This document shows, piece by piece, positions 36,248-45,356 of a DNA stretch of 64,000 bases. How positions within the stretch are numbered: the first letter of the stretch is position 1; each line of letters starts with the position of its first letter. The DNA is taken from contig CBDBMQ010000020.1 of NCBI GenBank assembly GCA_965207565.1, positions 1 to 64,000 on the forward strand, in the 5' to 3' direction. The notes under the pieces were generated by a model. It saw only the letters and a list, made by a program, of their open reading frames with translations, had not been told where the DNA came from and did not search any database. The stretch comes from Bin80 sp965207565. Lineage in GTDB: Bacteria > Bacteroidota > Rhodothermia > Rhodothermales > Bin80. Made by a program: the position numbers and the translations under genes.

Positions 36248-36622
36248 CTATGTTAGTTGACTGATTGAGAGCATAATCGTCAGTACAGCACCGATAATGG
36301 AAATGATGACGATCAGAACATGGTATTTGCTATTCTGAGCATCAAGCTTGCTGTTCGTCGCTTCCTTGTAACTGTCTAATTTTTCACTGACAGAATCTAC
36401 TCGTCCGCTCAATTTTTCACTGACAGAATCTATCTTGTCGCCCAGGTTCTCTAAGCCACTTTGTAGTTGGGGGAGCAATTCCGAAGATGCCATTTTCTTT
36501 TGGGTTTGTAAAAGTTCGTGGATTTCCTCCGGGGTTCACCTGCCGTCCTCACTCAACTTACGAAGTAAGGTAAAAGCACATGTGGTCAAATTTATGTCGT
36601 CAGCGTTGATTTGCTCTGACAT
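36248..36622 (-). pseudogene. Small coiled-coil, tail-anchored membrane protein interrupted by in-frame TGA
   Basis: From the ATG at 36622, 28 codons run to a TGA at 36538-36536, and the same frame then continues for 95 sense codons to 36248. Both halves look like one protein: an N-terminal helical part ending LLRKLSEDGR, then TPEEIHELLQTQKK, a heptad-rich coiled coil (ENLGDKIDSVSEKL repeated) and a C-terminal membrane helix (YHVLIVIISIIGAVLTIML). A TGG-to-TGA change would restore a natural DGRWTPEE. The second part could also be expressed alone from the ATG at 36493 (81 residues). I do not recognise the family; the layout recalls small phage-type or membrane-adaptor proteins. Confidence 0.6.
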
Positions 36623-36771
36623 CCAGTATAATAATTTTTGAGTTCAACAGTTCACTGTTGAATGTACTTGTTGATGTGGGGGATCGGTTCCACGAAATCC
36701 TCTGGCCTGCACACGGAGAAAAGGAGTCAGAATCCGGCAAGAAAGACAGGCGAACAGACACTTCGCAAGCC

Positions 36772-37866
36772 TTACGGTTCCTTTGGAGAGTCCGAGATTC
36801 CATTCACAGAGCCCATCAGGACTGCAATAGGTCGTAGGCTATCAATATTCTCAAAGAAGATTTTTATGGTTGCTGTCAATGGCACGGCAAGAATCATACC
36901 TGCTATGCCCCAGAGCCATCCCCAGAATATGAGAGACACAATTACGAGAAGCGGGCTGAGGTTCAGGCTGAACGCCATGAGCCTTGGATCAACAACATTG
37001 CCCATGACCATCTGAATGAGCCACATCAACAGCGCAGCTATGATCGGGATCGTTAACGTATCAAACTGCAGCAATGCGAAGCCGAACGGAAGGATCACGG
37101 CAACGAACGAGCCAATGTTGGGGATGTAGTTCAAGAGAAACGCCAGAAATCCCCAGAAGATGGAATAATCAACCCCCAGGATCCAGAGGATCAGGAAGAT
37201 TAGCAGGCCCGTACCTACGCTGACTAATGTCTTTGCGACAAGGTACTGGCGAACCTGCTGGCTGATATTGTCGGTCACAGAGGCAATTCGAGCCGCAATA
37301 CTTTCGGGGTATGCACGCCGGACTTTTACCACCAGTTCGCCGCTTCCTGCCAGAATAAACAGCATAAACAGGAGAACTAGAAATGTATTTCCCGCAAAGG
37401 TAAAGGCCTCGCCGATTCCGCTTTGAAGTAATGTGGAAACGATAGATGGGTCAATGACCTGACTCAGGTCCAGTCGACCTTCATCCAATCCCATTACTGC
37501 CGCAGCACTCTGAAGGAGTACTTCAATATCCGCAATGACCGTTTGGATGCGCGGCAGATAACGATCCGCAGCGGTTGCCAATGACTGTGCACTTGAATAC
37601 ACGATATATCCAACGATCGTCGCAGCTGCGGCAAGCACCACAAAAACGACGATCAGGGCAATTGCCATGGGGATTCGGCGTGCCTTGAGATAGAGTACGA
37701 TGGGCTGAAATATGAACGATAGAAGCAGTGCCACGGAAAAAGGCACGAGGACACTGCGGAGCTCAAGCAATGTAAGTCCGACAAAAAATACCGCGATCAA
37801 TCCCAACAGGAAGGATACAATTCCCTGGGGCTTGAAATTTGAGAAGTCTCTGCCTGAACTTGCCAC
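36772..37866 (-). CDS. AI-2E family (PerM/YdiK-like) transporter
   Basis: The 364-residue membrane protein has about eight hydrophobic segments with the paired N-terminal helices, a periplasmic or cytosolic helical insert (residues about 80-150) and the family's C-terminal block: LNYIPNIGSFVAVILPFGFALLQF near 245 and GNVVDPRLMAFSLNLSPLLVIVSLIFWGWLWG near 290. Members export autoinducer-2 or act as Na+/H+ antiporters or in other export; the substrate here is not determinable. It lies upstream of the broken small gene and downstream of the GlsB-like gene on the same strand. Confidence 0.92.
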   Translation of the reverse strand: MASSGRDFSNFKPQGIVSFLLGLIAVFFVGLTLLELRSVLVPFSVALLLSFIFQPIVLYLKARRIPMAIALIVVFVVLAAAATIVGYIVYSSAQSLATAADRYLPRIQTVIADIEVLLQSAAAVMGLDEGRLDLSQVIDPSIVSTLLQSGIGEAFTFAGNTFLVLLFMLFILAGSGELVVKVRRAYPESIAARIASVTDNISQQVRQYLVAKTLVSVGTGLLIFLILWILGVDYSIFWGFLAFLLNYIPNIGSFVAVILPFGFALLQFDTLTIPIIAALLMWLIQMVMGNVVDPRLMAFSLNLSPLLVIVSLIFWGWLWGIAGMILAVPLTATIKIFFENIDSLRPIAVLMGSVNGISDSPKEP

Positions 37867-37898
37867 TTACGCTTCTGTGTATTTCTTTATTGAATGCT

Positions 37899-38147
37899 CT
37901 ATTTGCGAATCCGCTCCCAAATCCAGATTACAAACATCGCGCCAAGAACGGCAACGAGTAGACTTCGCCAGTCGAAGCCGAGTACACCGACACCAAAAAA
38001 CATGCTGCCAGCCCAGCCGCCAAGAAGGCCGCCAAGAATCCCGATGACCATGGTTTTGAATATTCCATACCCCTGTCGTCCAGGATAGATCCATCTTGCC
38101 AGTGCTCCGGCAAGAAGTCCAAAAAGTGCCCAACTCAAGATTCCCAT
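37899..38147 (-). CDS. GlsB/YeaQ/YmgE family stress-response membrane protein
   Basis: The 82-residue protein has three membrane helices with the glycine-rich family motifs: GLLAGALARWIYPGRQGYG and MVIGILGGLLGGWAGSMF, closing with LVAVLGAMFVIWIWERIRK. These small proteins are induced by stress in several bacteria, with unknown molecular role. It is 32 bases upstream of the AI-2E gene, possibly cotranscribed. Confidence 0.92.
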   Translation of the reverse strand: MGILSWALFGLLAGALARWIYPGRQGYGIFKTMVIGILGGLLGGWAGSMFFGVGVLGFDWRSLLVAVLGAMFVIWIWERIRK

Positions 38148-38219
38148 GATATCTCAAATGTTTGTGAAGAAATCTGTAGTACGGGAGTTGGGGGCAACTG
38201 GGTTCAGTCGGATCATCGT

Positions 38220-39134
38220 TTACCAGTAGTACAGAAGACTCAATATATGCCCAGGGCCATCAAATCCGTCTTCGAAGGGAATGTACGCATAGTCTGCATC
38301 AATACTGTCAAAGAATAATCCAATCCCAAAAGTATAGCTCCGAAGTTCATCATTGGAGATATAGCCACCACGCAGGTCAACCAGTTCCATGATTGTGACT
38401 CCGCATCCGAGATGTAATCGTGTCAGGCGATCATCGAACAGGTGAGAAGCTTCAATACTTATCATCAGGTCCAGGAGGCGGGCCTCGTCGAATGCGGCGA
38501 TGATTTGCAGCGGTGATAGGGTAATGCCTCCTTGTATCAGACGTGGCAGGGGGGTCCGTTCCGTTTCCAGAGTGCTCATACGGCCGATATTGCGGAGTCC
38601 TGCCCCAAAGTTCAGGCGTCCATCAAGGACGTCTGCCTGAACCCCAAAGTCTACCGCATACCCGGATGCATTCGTATCAAATATCCGCTCACGAAGATAT
38701 TTGGCGGTCATTCCTACTCGTAGCCCACTGAGGACGCGTGCATAGCTCACTCCAGCACTGATAAATTGGGCACCGAAGAGGCCATCTGGTTCTCCAGGTT
38801 GGGTTCGTGCCTCCAGGTCACCACTATCCGTAGCCGTCAATGCCAAGCCCCATGCACTGTTGGGGCCGATTGGAAGCTGGGCGGCAACGTCATAGGCTCT
38901 GACATCACCAATCCATAGGCGATGGGATCCAGCCATGGAATTTCTCCCCTCTGCTAATCCAGCTGGATTCCAGTAGGTTGCGAAGGCATTACGAACATTT
39001 GATACTTGTGCATCGCCCATTGAACCTGCCCGTGCATTGACCCCGATCCGCAGAAAACTCAAACCAGTCTCCTGTCCCATGGCGGGAGCGGCCAGTAAGG
39101 TCAGTCCTAAGGTTATAAGTATGCGCATACTCAC
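38220..39134 (-). CDS. PorV/PorQ-family outer-membrane protein
   Basis: A 304-residue protein with a signal peptide ending at PAMGQ. The conserved N-terminus FLRIGVNARAGSMGDAQVSN and FATYWNPAGLAEG identify the PorV/PorQ (UPF0164-like) family, related to FadL barrels. PorV is an outer-membrane shuttle and attachment component of the T9SS. This protein cannot be assigned to PorV proper from sequence alone because paralogues are common. Its start overlaps the stop of the next PorV/PorQ-like gene by 4 bases, and the T9SS-tagged protein and lipoprotein lie just upstream in the same run of genes. Confidence 0.88.
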   Translation of the reverse strand: MSMRILITLGLTLLAAPAMGQETGLSFLRIGVNARAGSMGDAQVSNVRNAFATYWNPAGLAEGRNSMAGSHRLWIGDVRAYDVAAQLPIGPNSAWGLALTATDSGDLEARTQPGEPDGLFGAQFISAGVSYARVLSGLRVGMTAKYLRERIFDTNASGYAVDFGVQADVLDGRLNFGAGLRNIGRMSTLETERTPLPRLIQGGITLSPLQIIAAFDEARLLDLMISIEASHLFDDRLTRLHLGCGVTIMELVDLRGGYISNDELRSYTFGIGLFFDSIDADYAYIPFEDGFDGPGHILSLLYYW

Positions 39135-40138
39135 AGAAAAAATCGCAGAGTAATAAGATGCATCGTGCCCAGGGCATACGGCTCTAGTACAACCGTATAC
39201 GCAACCTGCGTGACCAGGAGCCCCAGGGGCTGTTCAATCATAAATCCTGCACTGGGGCGCGGACCACCGTCTGAGAGTTGCTCCAGTCGTCCCATTCCGG
39301 CACGAATGACGAACTGCGGGATCAGAGTATATTCTGCACCCAGTCGAAAATGGCTTTGATGGAGGGTAAGCTCACGCGTCTCGAAGGTTTCCCGTGGCGC
39401 CCTGCCCGTGAAGATAACACCGGGTTCCCGGATTTGTCGTACAGAAAAGCTTGATTCGTACTCAGCAAGAAGTTGCAGCCGCTCTTCCAGAAGGATCCAG
39501 GATGCTCCGATGCGCAGGCGCGTCGGAAATTTATCGGTCACTCCAGCTCCATCCTGATTGATCGTGTCCCAACTGTACTTCGCCAGGAGGTCGTCCAGAA
39601 CCAAACCGACGTGTAAAGAGGGGAGAACCTGAACCCCTACGCCAATATCAAGGCCAAAAGTTTGGACAGCTGGCAGGTCACTATGTAAATCATTCCGAAA
39701 TAACTGCAACCCTACACCAATTGAAGCCCTGCTGCTCACACGTACTCCGAAGGCAGCAAAAAAAGCATATTCGTTTGTTGAGGCCATACTGATATGATAG
39801 CCACTTGAGTTTCGTTGGTCAATATCTTGAACTCCCGTATGGATGAGTCCAGCAGCAATACCCGCCAATGGCCTGAGAGGAGTGCGGAGCTCCACAAACT
39901 GCAGCTGGCGATCCTGTGTCATCAGTGCTGCACTGAGACCAAGGCTCTGATTCTTGATATAGGGGGCAAGTGCAGGGTTGTAAAATGGGCTGGCGACACC
40001 GGATGCATCCCCGGCCAGGGCATTCCCAACAGCAATTCCCCGACCCCCAAATCCCATGCGAACAATCTGTCCAGCAGTCTGGGCCATGGCTATGCCGGGC
40101 AAAAGCAGTAGAAGGCACAAGTACAGGGAACGTCTCAT
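39131..40138 (-). CDS. Second PorV/PorQ-like outer-membrane protein
   Basis: The 335-residue protein has a signal peptide ending at IAMAQ and the same N-terminal layout as its neighbour (MGFGGRGIAVGNALAG, then ASPFYNPALAPYI), followed by alternating strands typical of a barrel (RASIGVGLQLFRN, LHVGLVLDDLL, HFRLGAEYTLIPQFVIRAGMG). It is more divergent than the downstream paralogue, so PorV/PorQ-family membership is likely but its role in secretion is inferred. It is 2 bases from the T9SS-tagged gene upstream. Confidence 0.82.
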   Translation of the reverse strand: MRRSLYLCLLLLLPGIAMAQTAGQIVRMGFGGRGIAVGNALAGDASGVASPFYNPALAPYIKNQSLGLSAALMTQDRQLQFVELRTPLRPLAGIAAGLIHTGVQDIDQRNSSGYHISMASTNEYAFFAAFGVRVSSRASIGVGLQLFRNDLHSDLPAVQTFGLDIGVGVQVLPSLHVGLVLDDLLAKYSWDTINQDGAGVTDKFPTRLRIGASWILLEERLQLLAEYESSFSVRQIREPGVIFTGRAPRETFETRELTLHQSHFRLGAEYTLIPQFVIRAGMGRLEQLSDGGPRPSAGFMIEQPLGLLVTQVAYTVVLEPYALGTMHLITLRFFL

Positions 40139-40140
40139 CT

Positions 40141-41730
40141 CTATTCGGCGATCAAGATTTTACCCCAAAACGTATCTTCCTGCGCCTGAATGGCATAGAA
40201 ATAAGCCCCATTTGCCAACCGCACCCCTTGATCATCCGTACCATCCCAGGCCACCTCATTTGCTCCGGCAGAACCGGTTGCAGAGGAGATCTCTCGGACA
40301 AGGGTCATGCTGAAATCAAAGATCCGGATGGTCACCGTTTGCGGTTGAGTCAAATCATAGCGTAGGCGGACCAGGCGATCCGTTGAAGGTGAAAACGGGT
40401 TTGGATACGCGTAGGTGGATACCTTTGGCACTCGATCTGCTGAAATGATTGCAGGAAGCCCGGTTGGGTCAAGCGGAATCTCTGTTCGAAAAATTCTCCA
40501 GGAATTTCCCTGATCCATACTCTTAAATAGTCCATCCTGTGACGAAACCCAAACTGCATCCTCGGTTACTTCAACTGCATATACTCGTGCGCCAGGGCGC
40601 ATACTCCGCACCGGATCCTCACGGTCAATGAATTCATTGTTGAAGAAAAATGTAGTCCCATCGTCCCGGGACTGGTATAATCCCCGCTCACAGGCAACAT
40701 AGATTCGTGGGCCATCGAACGCAAAGTCGGAGCACTCTTCGCCGTGCAGAGCGGTTTGGAAAGTGGCACCCTGGTCACGGGTAACCGCGATTCCATGGCC
40801 TTGGCCTCTTCCTCGTCCCGGCCAGTTCGTCATCCAAATCGCCGGGGGCTGTGCTGCGCGAGGTTGCTCTTCAATGGAAATAATCCAGTTTCCGAGTATA
40901 CCGTCGTCCGTCGTGTAGTGGTACCAACTTGTGCCTCCGTCTTCTGAGCGGTTGAGACCGCCTGCAGTTCCTGCCCAGATCGTACCGGTTTCGTCAACCA
41001 GTACAGCATAAGCCTGAAAGTTGAGACCATGAAACAGGGTAACAGCAACATCCACCGGTTGCACCGTGAATGGGAAATCATATTCTAATTCCGGTCCAAG
41101 GTAGGAGGTTGTATCTGGAGGAAGTACGACACGCTCCCAGGTTTGTCCCAGATCAGGACTGCGACGAAGTCCCGCGAGTTGGCCTGCAATCCAAAGGGTT
41201 TCGGTATCAGGATCAAAATCCAGATCCCATGGTGCGGCTTGTGCCGGGACGGTAATGGGTAATGTGGTGAGCGTAACGGTCCCATAGGTGATCTGGGTAT
41301 CTTCCGGGTTATCAATCAGTCCGGTGGTTACCGGATCATCGTCAATCGGTGGCGCAGGAAGCCAGTAATTCCACGCATTTCCGCCGTCAGGAGAGTGCAG
41401 GATTCCAGTGACTTCGTTGACTCTTTGCAACCGCCCGTCACTATCTCTTTGAGTGTATTGATTCCCCACACCTGCCCAGATCGATTGATTACTGACCGTC
41501 AGTGAATAGACGGAATTTGAAAAATCTTGAAACGGTTCGACAGCGACAGCCTGCCAGGTATCTCCTCCGTCATGGGATACATTCAGGTATGGTCCTACCC
41601 AGATCGAAGGACCGGCCGCAGCAAGGTTCGTAATATTATTGGAGAGGATTCCAGGGGAAAGTACCAGGTCCTGCGCCTGTAGCGGAGCGACAAGGGTTAC
41701 CAGCATCCCGAAGAGTGCACGAGATATCAT
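40141..41730 (-). CDS. Secreted BNR-repeat (sortilin-like) protein with FlgD-like T9SS C-terminus
   Basis: The 529-residue protein has a signal peptide ending near PLQAQ. Several BNR/Asp-box elements (SHDGGDTW, SPDGGNAW, SPDLGQTW, SEDGGTSW, SRDDGTTF, SMDQGNSW) suggest a six- to eight-blade beta-propeller. The last 90 residues (TYAYPNPFSPSTDRLVRL, then IFDFSMTLVREI and DDQGVRLANGAYFYAIQA) are a FlgD-Ig-like T9SS sorting domain. It would be moved across the outer membrane by the T9SS, perhaps with the PorV/PorQ proteins encoded next. It has no recognisable catalytic residues. Its start overlaps the upstream lipoprotein stop (ATGA). Confidence 0.9.
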   Translation of the reverse strand: MISRALFGMLVTLVAPLQAQDLVLSPGILSNNITNLAAAGPSIWVGPYLNVSHDGGDTWQAVAVEPFQDFSNSVYSLTVSNQSIWAGVGNQYTQRDSDGRLQRVNEVTGILHSPDGGNAWNYWLPAPPIDDDPVTTGLIDNPEDTQITYGTVTLTTLPITVPAQAAPWDLDFDPDTETLWIAGQLAGLRRSPDLGQTWERVVLPPDTTSYLGPELEYDFPFTVQPVDVAVTLFHGLNFQAYAVLVDETGTIWAGTAGGLNRSEDGGTSWYHYTTDDGILGNWIISIEEQPRAAQPPAIWMTNWPGRGRGQGHGIAVTRDQGATFQTALHGEECSDFAFDGPRIYVACERGLYQSRDDGTTFFFNNEFIDREDPVRSMRPGARVYAVEVTEDAVWVSSQDGLFKSMDQGNSWRIFRTEIPLDPTGLPAIISADRVPKVSTYAYPNPFSPSTDRLVRLRYDLTQPQTVTIRIFDFSMTLVREISSATGSAGANEVAWDGTDDQGVRLANGAYFYAIQAQEDTFWGKILIAE

Positions 41731-42560
41731 TCGTAGATCTCCAATGTATGACTGACTTGTTGACTACGCAGCCCGGCGCGATCAATTGCTTCAAATATGA
41801 AGGTATTGAAACCAAGACTATTGGTATTCGAAATGAAAACGGTACGTGTATACAGGCCATCTCCGGCTTCGGCATCACCACTTTCAGTACTCAAGCCACA
41901 GGGGCTCAGGTTGCCGTCGTCGCAAAGTGGAAATCGAGTGCCAGGATCAGACTCATTCCAAAATTCTACGGTTCTCACATTCTCAAGTCCGTCCGGATCA
42001 GAGACTTCAGCAACGAAGATCAGGCTTCGGCGAGATTCGCCTGCAGCCGGTCGCTGGATTCTTTCAGGAATCGTCAATTTTTCGATGACCGGGGGGGATC
42101 TAGGCTCGAAGGTGCGTACATATTCCAACGTGGTTCGTGCTTCACCACCGAGGCGATTCTTCGTGTCAATGGCATAGACAAGGACGGGATAATCTTGGAT
42201 ATCCAGTGCACTCAAGGTTACATTCACGACGCCGGTATGAAGGTTATTTCCAAGAGAAACCAGGCTGCCGGTGCGGATCGGGGTCCCGGTCGTGTCTGTG
42301 GACAGGATTGCGTAGGCAACCTGCGCTACCGGACTTCCCGGCGACGCAACTTCAACCATCAGGTTGATCGTGATGTGGACGCTGTCTCCCTCAATAGCGG
42401 ATTGGTCTAGGAAGCCGTAATCAACGCGTTGGGGTGTGATCGAAAACTTTTTGATCTGTGGAAGTCGCTCCGTAATCTCCGGGAGTGAATCCGGTACGGA
42501 GTCACATGCGACTCCGCAGGCGATCAGTAGGAGGAAAGTAAGTCGCTGTGTGTGTGCCAA
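41727..42560 (-). CDS. Predicted lipoprotein of unknown function
   Basis: About 277 residues from an inferred TTG at 42560, 8 bases after the site-2 protease stop. This start is chosen because it opens a lipoprotein signal (RLTFLLLIACGVACDS, cysteine at about 17); the open frame continues upstream only inside the protease gene. The mature part has two immunoglobulin-like stretches, one with EGDSVHITINLMVEV and one with SLIFVAEVSDPDGLENVRTVEFWN, then a DAEAGDGLYTRTV motif typical of CARDB- or Ig-like secreted modules. It is translationally coupled to the T9SS-tagged protein, so a shared surface role is inferred. Confidence 0.75.
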   Translation of the reverse strand: MAHTQRLTFLLLIACGVACDSVPDSLPEITERLPQIKKFSITPQRVDYGFLDQSAIEGDSVHITINLMVEVASPGSPVAQVAYAILSTDTTGTPIRTGSLVSLGNNLHTGVVNVTLSALDIQDYPVLVYAIDTKNRLGGEARTTLEYVRTFEPRSPPVIEKLTIPERIQRPAAGESRRSLIFVAEVSDPDGLENVRTVEFWNESDPGTRFPLCDDGNLSPCGLSTESGDAEAGDGLYTRTVFISNTNSLGFNTFIFEAIDRAGLRSQQVSHTLEIYE

Positions 42561-42568
42561 GGTAACGC

Positions 42569-43741
42569 CTATACACTGTAAAGAGGCTTGATACTGAAGC
42601 ACAGAATAAAGATGGCCAGGGTGAAATACCCTATGAGCCGCCGTCGGTTTGTGAGGGGATGGGACAGTGGAACAGGCGGATGGTCTACCTTCACCACAAA
42701 GATCAGCAGCAGGCACCACGGGAACCAACCAAAGTACCCAAACCAGTTCAACGCATCCGGGACCGTCGATGCGAAGGAGGCAAGTACGAGAATCGTCAGG
42801 GTCATCAGCCACCACCGCTCCCCGAATACTCGACGTGTACAGAGCGCTAAAAATGCGCCGAGAACGAACCAGAGCAAGGTTTTTCCGATCAACTCACTTC
42901 CAGTTATGGTAGTAAGCATGTCGGGAAGCATCAATGCACCTCCCACAGCCATGGACGAGAGCATCATGAAAATGAATGTACGGGAGATTCTGGCATGCCA
43001 TTTTGGCCCGAAGAGTGCATAGACGATATGGCCTCCGTCCAACTGGCCGACGGGCATCAGGTTAAGTGCTGTAAAAAACAGTCCCAGCCAAGCCGCGAAC
43101 AGGAGGGGATAGTGATACATTTCGTATAATGGAGGCACATTTGGGAATACCTGTGTCAGTGCCCAGTACAGCGGGGTTGCTCCCAAAGTCAGTCGGCTTC
43201 CCGGAGGTGCGTCAGAGATTGGGGTTTCTGGAAATTTTCCGGTCGCCTGAATATAGTTAAGTAGCGGCTCATGTCCTCCAACGCCAAACATATACTCGGG
43301 GGAGGGCAGGGTTGCCATCGCCCAGACCAAGAGGATCAAGACCATCACAAACCCGGCAATTGGGCCCGAGGCACCAATATCAAAGAGCTTGGTCAGGTTC
43401 GGGATCGGTTCGCGGATACTAATGACAGCCCCAAGCGTGCCGATTCCAATCAGGGGAGATGGAATGAAATAGGGAAGCGAGGTTTTGATACGGTGAAGCT
43501 GGCCGGCAACATAGTGACCAAATTCATGGATGGTCAAAAAAGCAATGAGTGCTCCACCAAACGTAAATGCATCGGCTAGAAATGTTGTGGTAAACGGGAT
43601 CCCGCCAATATTGAGCACGGCATCCCCTGCTTCCCAGGCTACGCTTCGACCAATGAACATCACTGCGCCGGTAAGGGCGGTGGAGAGAAGCGTTACGACA
43701 AATAGCCCGGCATGCAGCAGGTAGCGGTTACGGGTCAACAA
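42569..43741 (-). CDS. Site-2 protease family (M50) membrane metalloprotease
   Basis: A 390-residue multi-pass protein. The zinc motif is HEFGHYVAG (about residue 67) and the third ligand is in LNLMPVGQLDGGHIVYALFG (about 220); both are intact. Unlike RseP-type enzymes it has no PDZ domain, so it resembles the group found in plants, cyanobacteria and Rhodothermota. Members cut transmembrane helices of regulators. The frame begins at TTG (43741 or 43744). It heads the envelope cluster, and 69 bases separate it from the aminotransferase gene upstream. The substrate is unknown. Confidence 0.9.
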   Translation of the reverse strand: MLTRNRYLLHAGLFVVTLLSTALTGAVMFIGRSVAWEAGDAVLNIGGIPFTTTFLADAFTFGGALIAFLTIHEFGHYVAGQLHRIKTSLPYFIPSPLIGIGTLGAVISIREPIPNLTKLFDIGASGPIAGFVMVLILLVWAMATLPSPEYMFGVGGHEPLLNYIQATGKFPETPISDAPPGSRLTLGATPLYWALTQVFPNVPPLYEMYHYPLLFAAWLGLFFTALNLMPVGQLDGGHIVYALFGPKWHARISRTFIFMMLSSMAVGGALMLPDMLTTITGSELIGKTLLWFVLGAFLALCTRRVFGERWWLMTLTILVLASFASTVPDALNWFGYFGWFPWCLLLIFVVKVDHPPVPLSHPLTNRRRLIGYFTLAIFILCFSIKPLYSV

Positions 43742-43810
43742 TTCGGATGCCGGCAGTGCAGTGGGAACGAGGGAATGATTTGCGTTCTATGCTGCGTACC
43801 GCGAAAGTGT

Positions 43811-45016
43811 TCAATTTCGTGTCAGTTCTTCTAAGCCGGTTTCAATCCGATTGAATGCTTTTTGCAGATCTTCCATGGAGGAGGCATAGGAAATTCGGAT
43901 TCCATCAGGGTCTCCGAAAGCGACCCCGGGAACGAGTGCCACGAGATGCTCCTCAAGTAGATAAAAGCAGAGGTCGTCACTGGAATTGATGGTGCGGCCA
44001 GATGGAGCCACCGTACCATAGTAATCACTGACTTGCGGGAACAGATAGAATGCCCCTTCAGGTTTGGGGACCTTCACTCCGGGCAGTGCACGTAATCGTT
44101 TTAGCAAATAATCCCGGCGCTCGCGGAATGCCTGCACCATGGACTGTATGGGTTCTTTATCCATATTGAGTGCAGCGATACCGGCTCGCTGGGAGATACT
44201 GCTTGGCGCGGAGGTAAATTGTCCCTGCAGCTTGGCGGCCTGCTTCACGATTTCCAGTGGTCCTGCCATATAACCCAGTCTCCAGCCAGTCATGGCAAAG
44301 CACTTGGAAAAGCCGTTCACTGTGATCGTGCGCTCCTGCATTCCAGGGAGGCTGGCGATCGGGACATGAACCGCATCATAAATAACATGCTCATAGATCT
44401 CATCCGAGACGACAACAATCTTTTCATGTTCGTGCAGCACTTCCGCGAGGGCACTCAACTCCTTCTGGGTATATACCGATCCTGTGGGATTCGAGGGAGA
44501 GCAAAGGATCAGCACACGTGTACGCTCAGTAATGGCATCTTCTAGGGCCTGTGGAGTCATGCGGTACTGCGTCTCTGCGGTCGTGTGGACAATAATGGGG
44601 GTTGCACCCGCGAAGCGGGTCATTTCGGGGTAGCTGACCCAGTAGGGTGCAGGAATCAAGACTTCGTCTGTTTCCGCGGCAAGTACGGATACAGCTAGAG
44701 CGACCGACTGTTTTGCTCCATTAGAGCAGAGAATTTGATCTGGTGTGTATTGCAGGTTGTTTTCACTCGCGAATTTTGCACAGATGGCTTCTCGCAGTTC
44801 TGGCATCCCTGGATTTTGGGTATATCGCGTGAAGCCATCCCGAATTGCCTGAATACCTGCTTCGGCAATCGGTTTCGGGGTATTAAAATCGGGCTCTCCC
44901 GCACTTAGGGCGATCACATCGGCTCCCGCACGTTTGAGTTTTTTTGCACGCCCGGCCATGGCGAGCGTAGCCGAGGGTTGCATAGATGCAACACGAGGGT
45001 TAAAGGATTCAGGCAT
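43811..45016 (-). CDS. aspC: Class I aspartate aminotransferase
   Basis: The 401-residue PLP enzyme belongs to the subgroup Ib aspartate/prephenate aminotransferases. Key residues: SAGEPDFNTP near 38, YWVSYPEMTRFAG near 125, SPSNPTGSVY near 173, SDEIYEH near 204 and the PLP lysine Lys238 in NGFSKCFAMTGWRLGY. The substrate arginine lies in GIRISYASS near the C-terminus. It interconverts aspartate and oxaloacetate; a role with prephenate is possible in this subgroup. It appears to be first in a run with the site-2 protease on the same strand. Confidence 0.94.
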   Translation of the reverse strand: MPESFNPRVASMQPSATLAMAGRAKKLKRAGADVIALSAGEPDFNTPKPIAEAGIQAIRDGFTRYTQNPGMPELREAICAKFASENNLQYTPDQILCSNGAKQSVALAVSVLAAETDEVLIPAPYWVSYPEMTRFAGATPIIVHTTAETQYRMTPQALEDAITERTRVLILCSPSNPTGSVYTQKELSALAEVLHEHEKIVVVSDEIYEHVIYDAVHVPIASLPGMQERTITVNGFSKCFAMTGWRLGYMAGPLEIVKQAAKLQGQFTSAPSSISQRAGIAALNMDKEPIQSMVQAFRERRDYLLKRLRALPGVKVPKPEGAFYLFPQVSDYYGTVAPSGRTINSSDDLCFYLLEEHLVALVPGVAFGDPDGIRISYASSMEDLQKAFNRIETGLEELTRN

Positions 45017-45356
45017 TGGATTGTAAGATTTTTTCGCGTCAAACGAGGAGCGATTACTTTTGAGCCATTCGAGATAAAGTTCTGGATTCTGCCTCCTGAT
45101 TGAAAGCCAGTTGCAGTCCAGCAGGCACGTCAGGCCGCCCTATCCGGTGGGATCTAACGAATGCCTGACAGAAAATAACACATTAAACTCTTCTAGCCTG
45201 AATTCCCTGGGAGTTTTAAGGTGAGCACGACTTTGTAGGAAACCCTTTGAAAGAGGACTGAAAATGACCTTTTTGCACCTAATTTTGTGTCCTCCAGAAA
45301 ATGCCTTTGCCCTATGTCTCAGGGCAGGCATAAGGCTAAGGGTATTTTTGGACGCA
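45017..45356. other. Intergenic region upstream of aspC
   Basis: These 340 bases separate the DUF4249 stop from the aspC start, both on the minus strand, so they should contain the aspC promoter. A short inverted sequence around TGCCTGACAG/GTCAGGC was noted, but no clear terminator, tRNA or convincing ORF is visible. Confidence 0.4.

Noticed and set aside
36536..36538. Selenocysteine at the TGA codon
   Set aside because: No SECIS-like hairpin is evident directly after it, and a tryptophan-to-stop change explains the context better.
42561..42815. N-terminal extension of the lipoprotein frame
   Set aside because: It lies entirely inside the site-2 protease gene and would remove the lipoprotein signal from the N-terminus.
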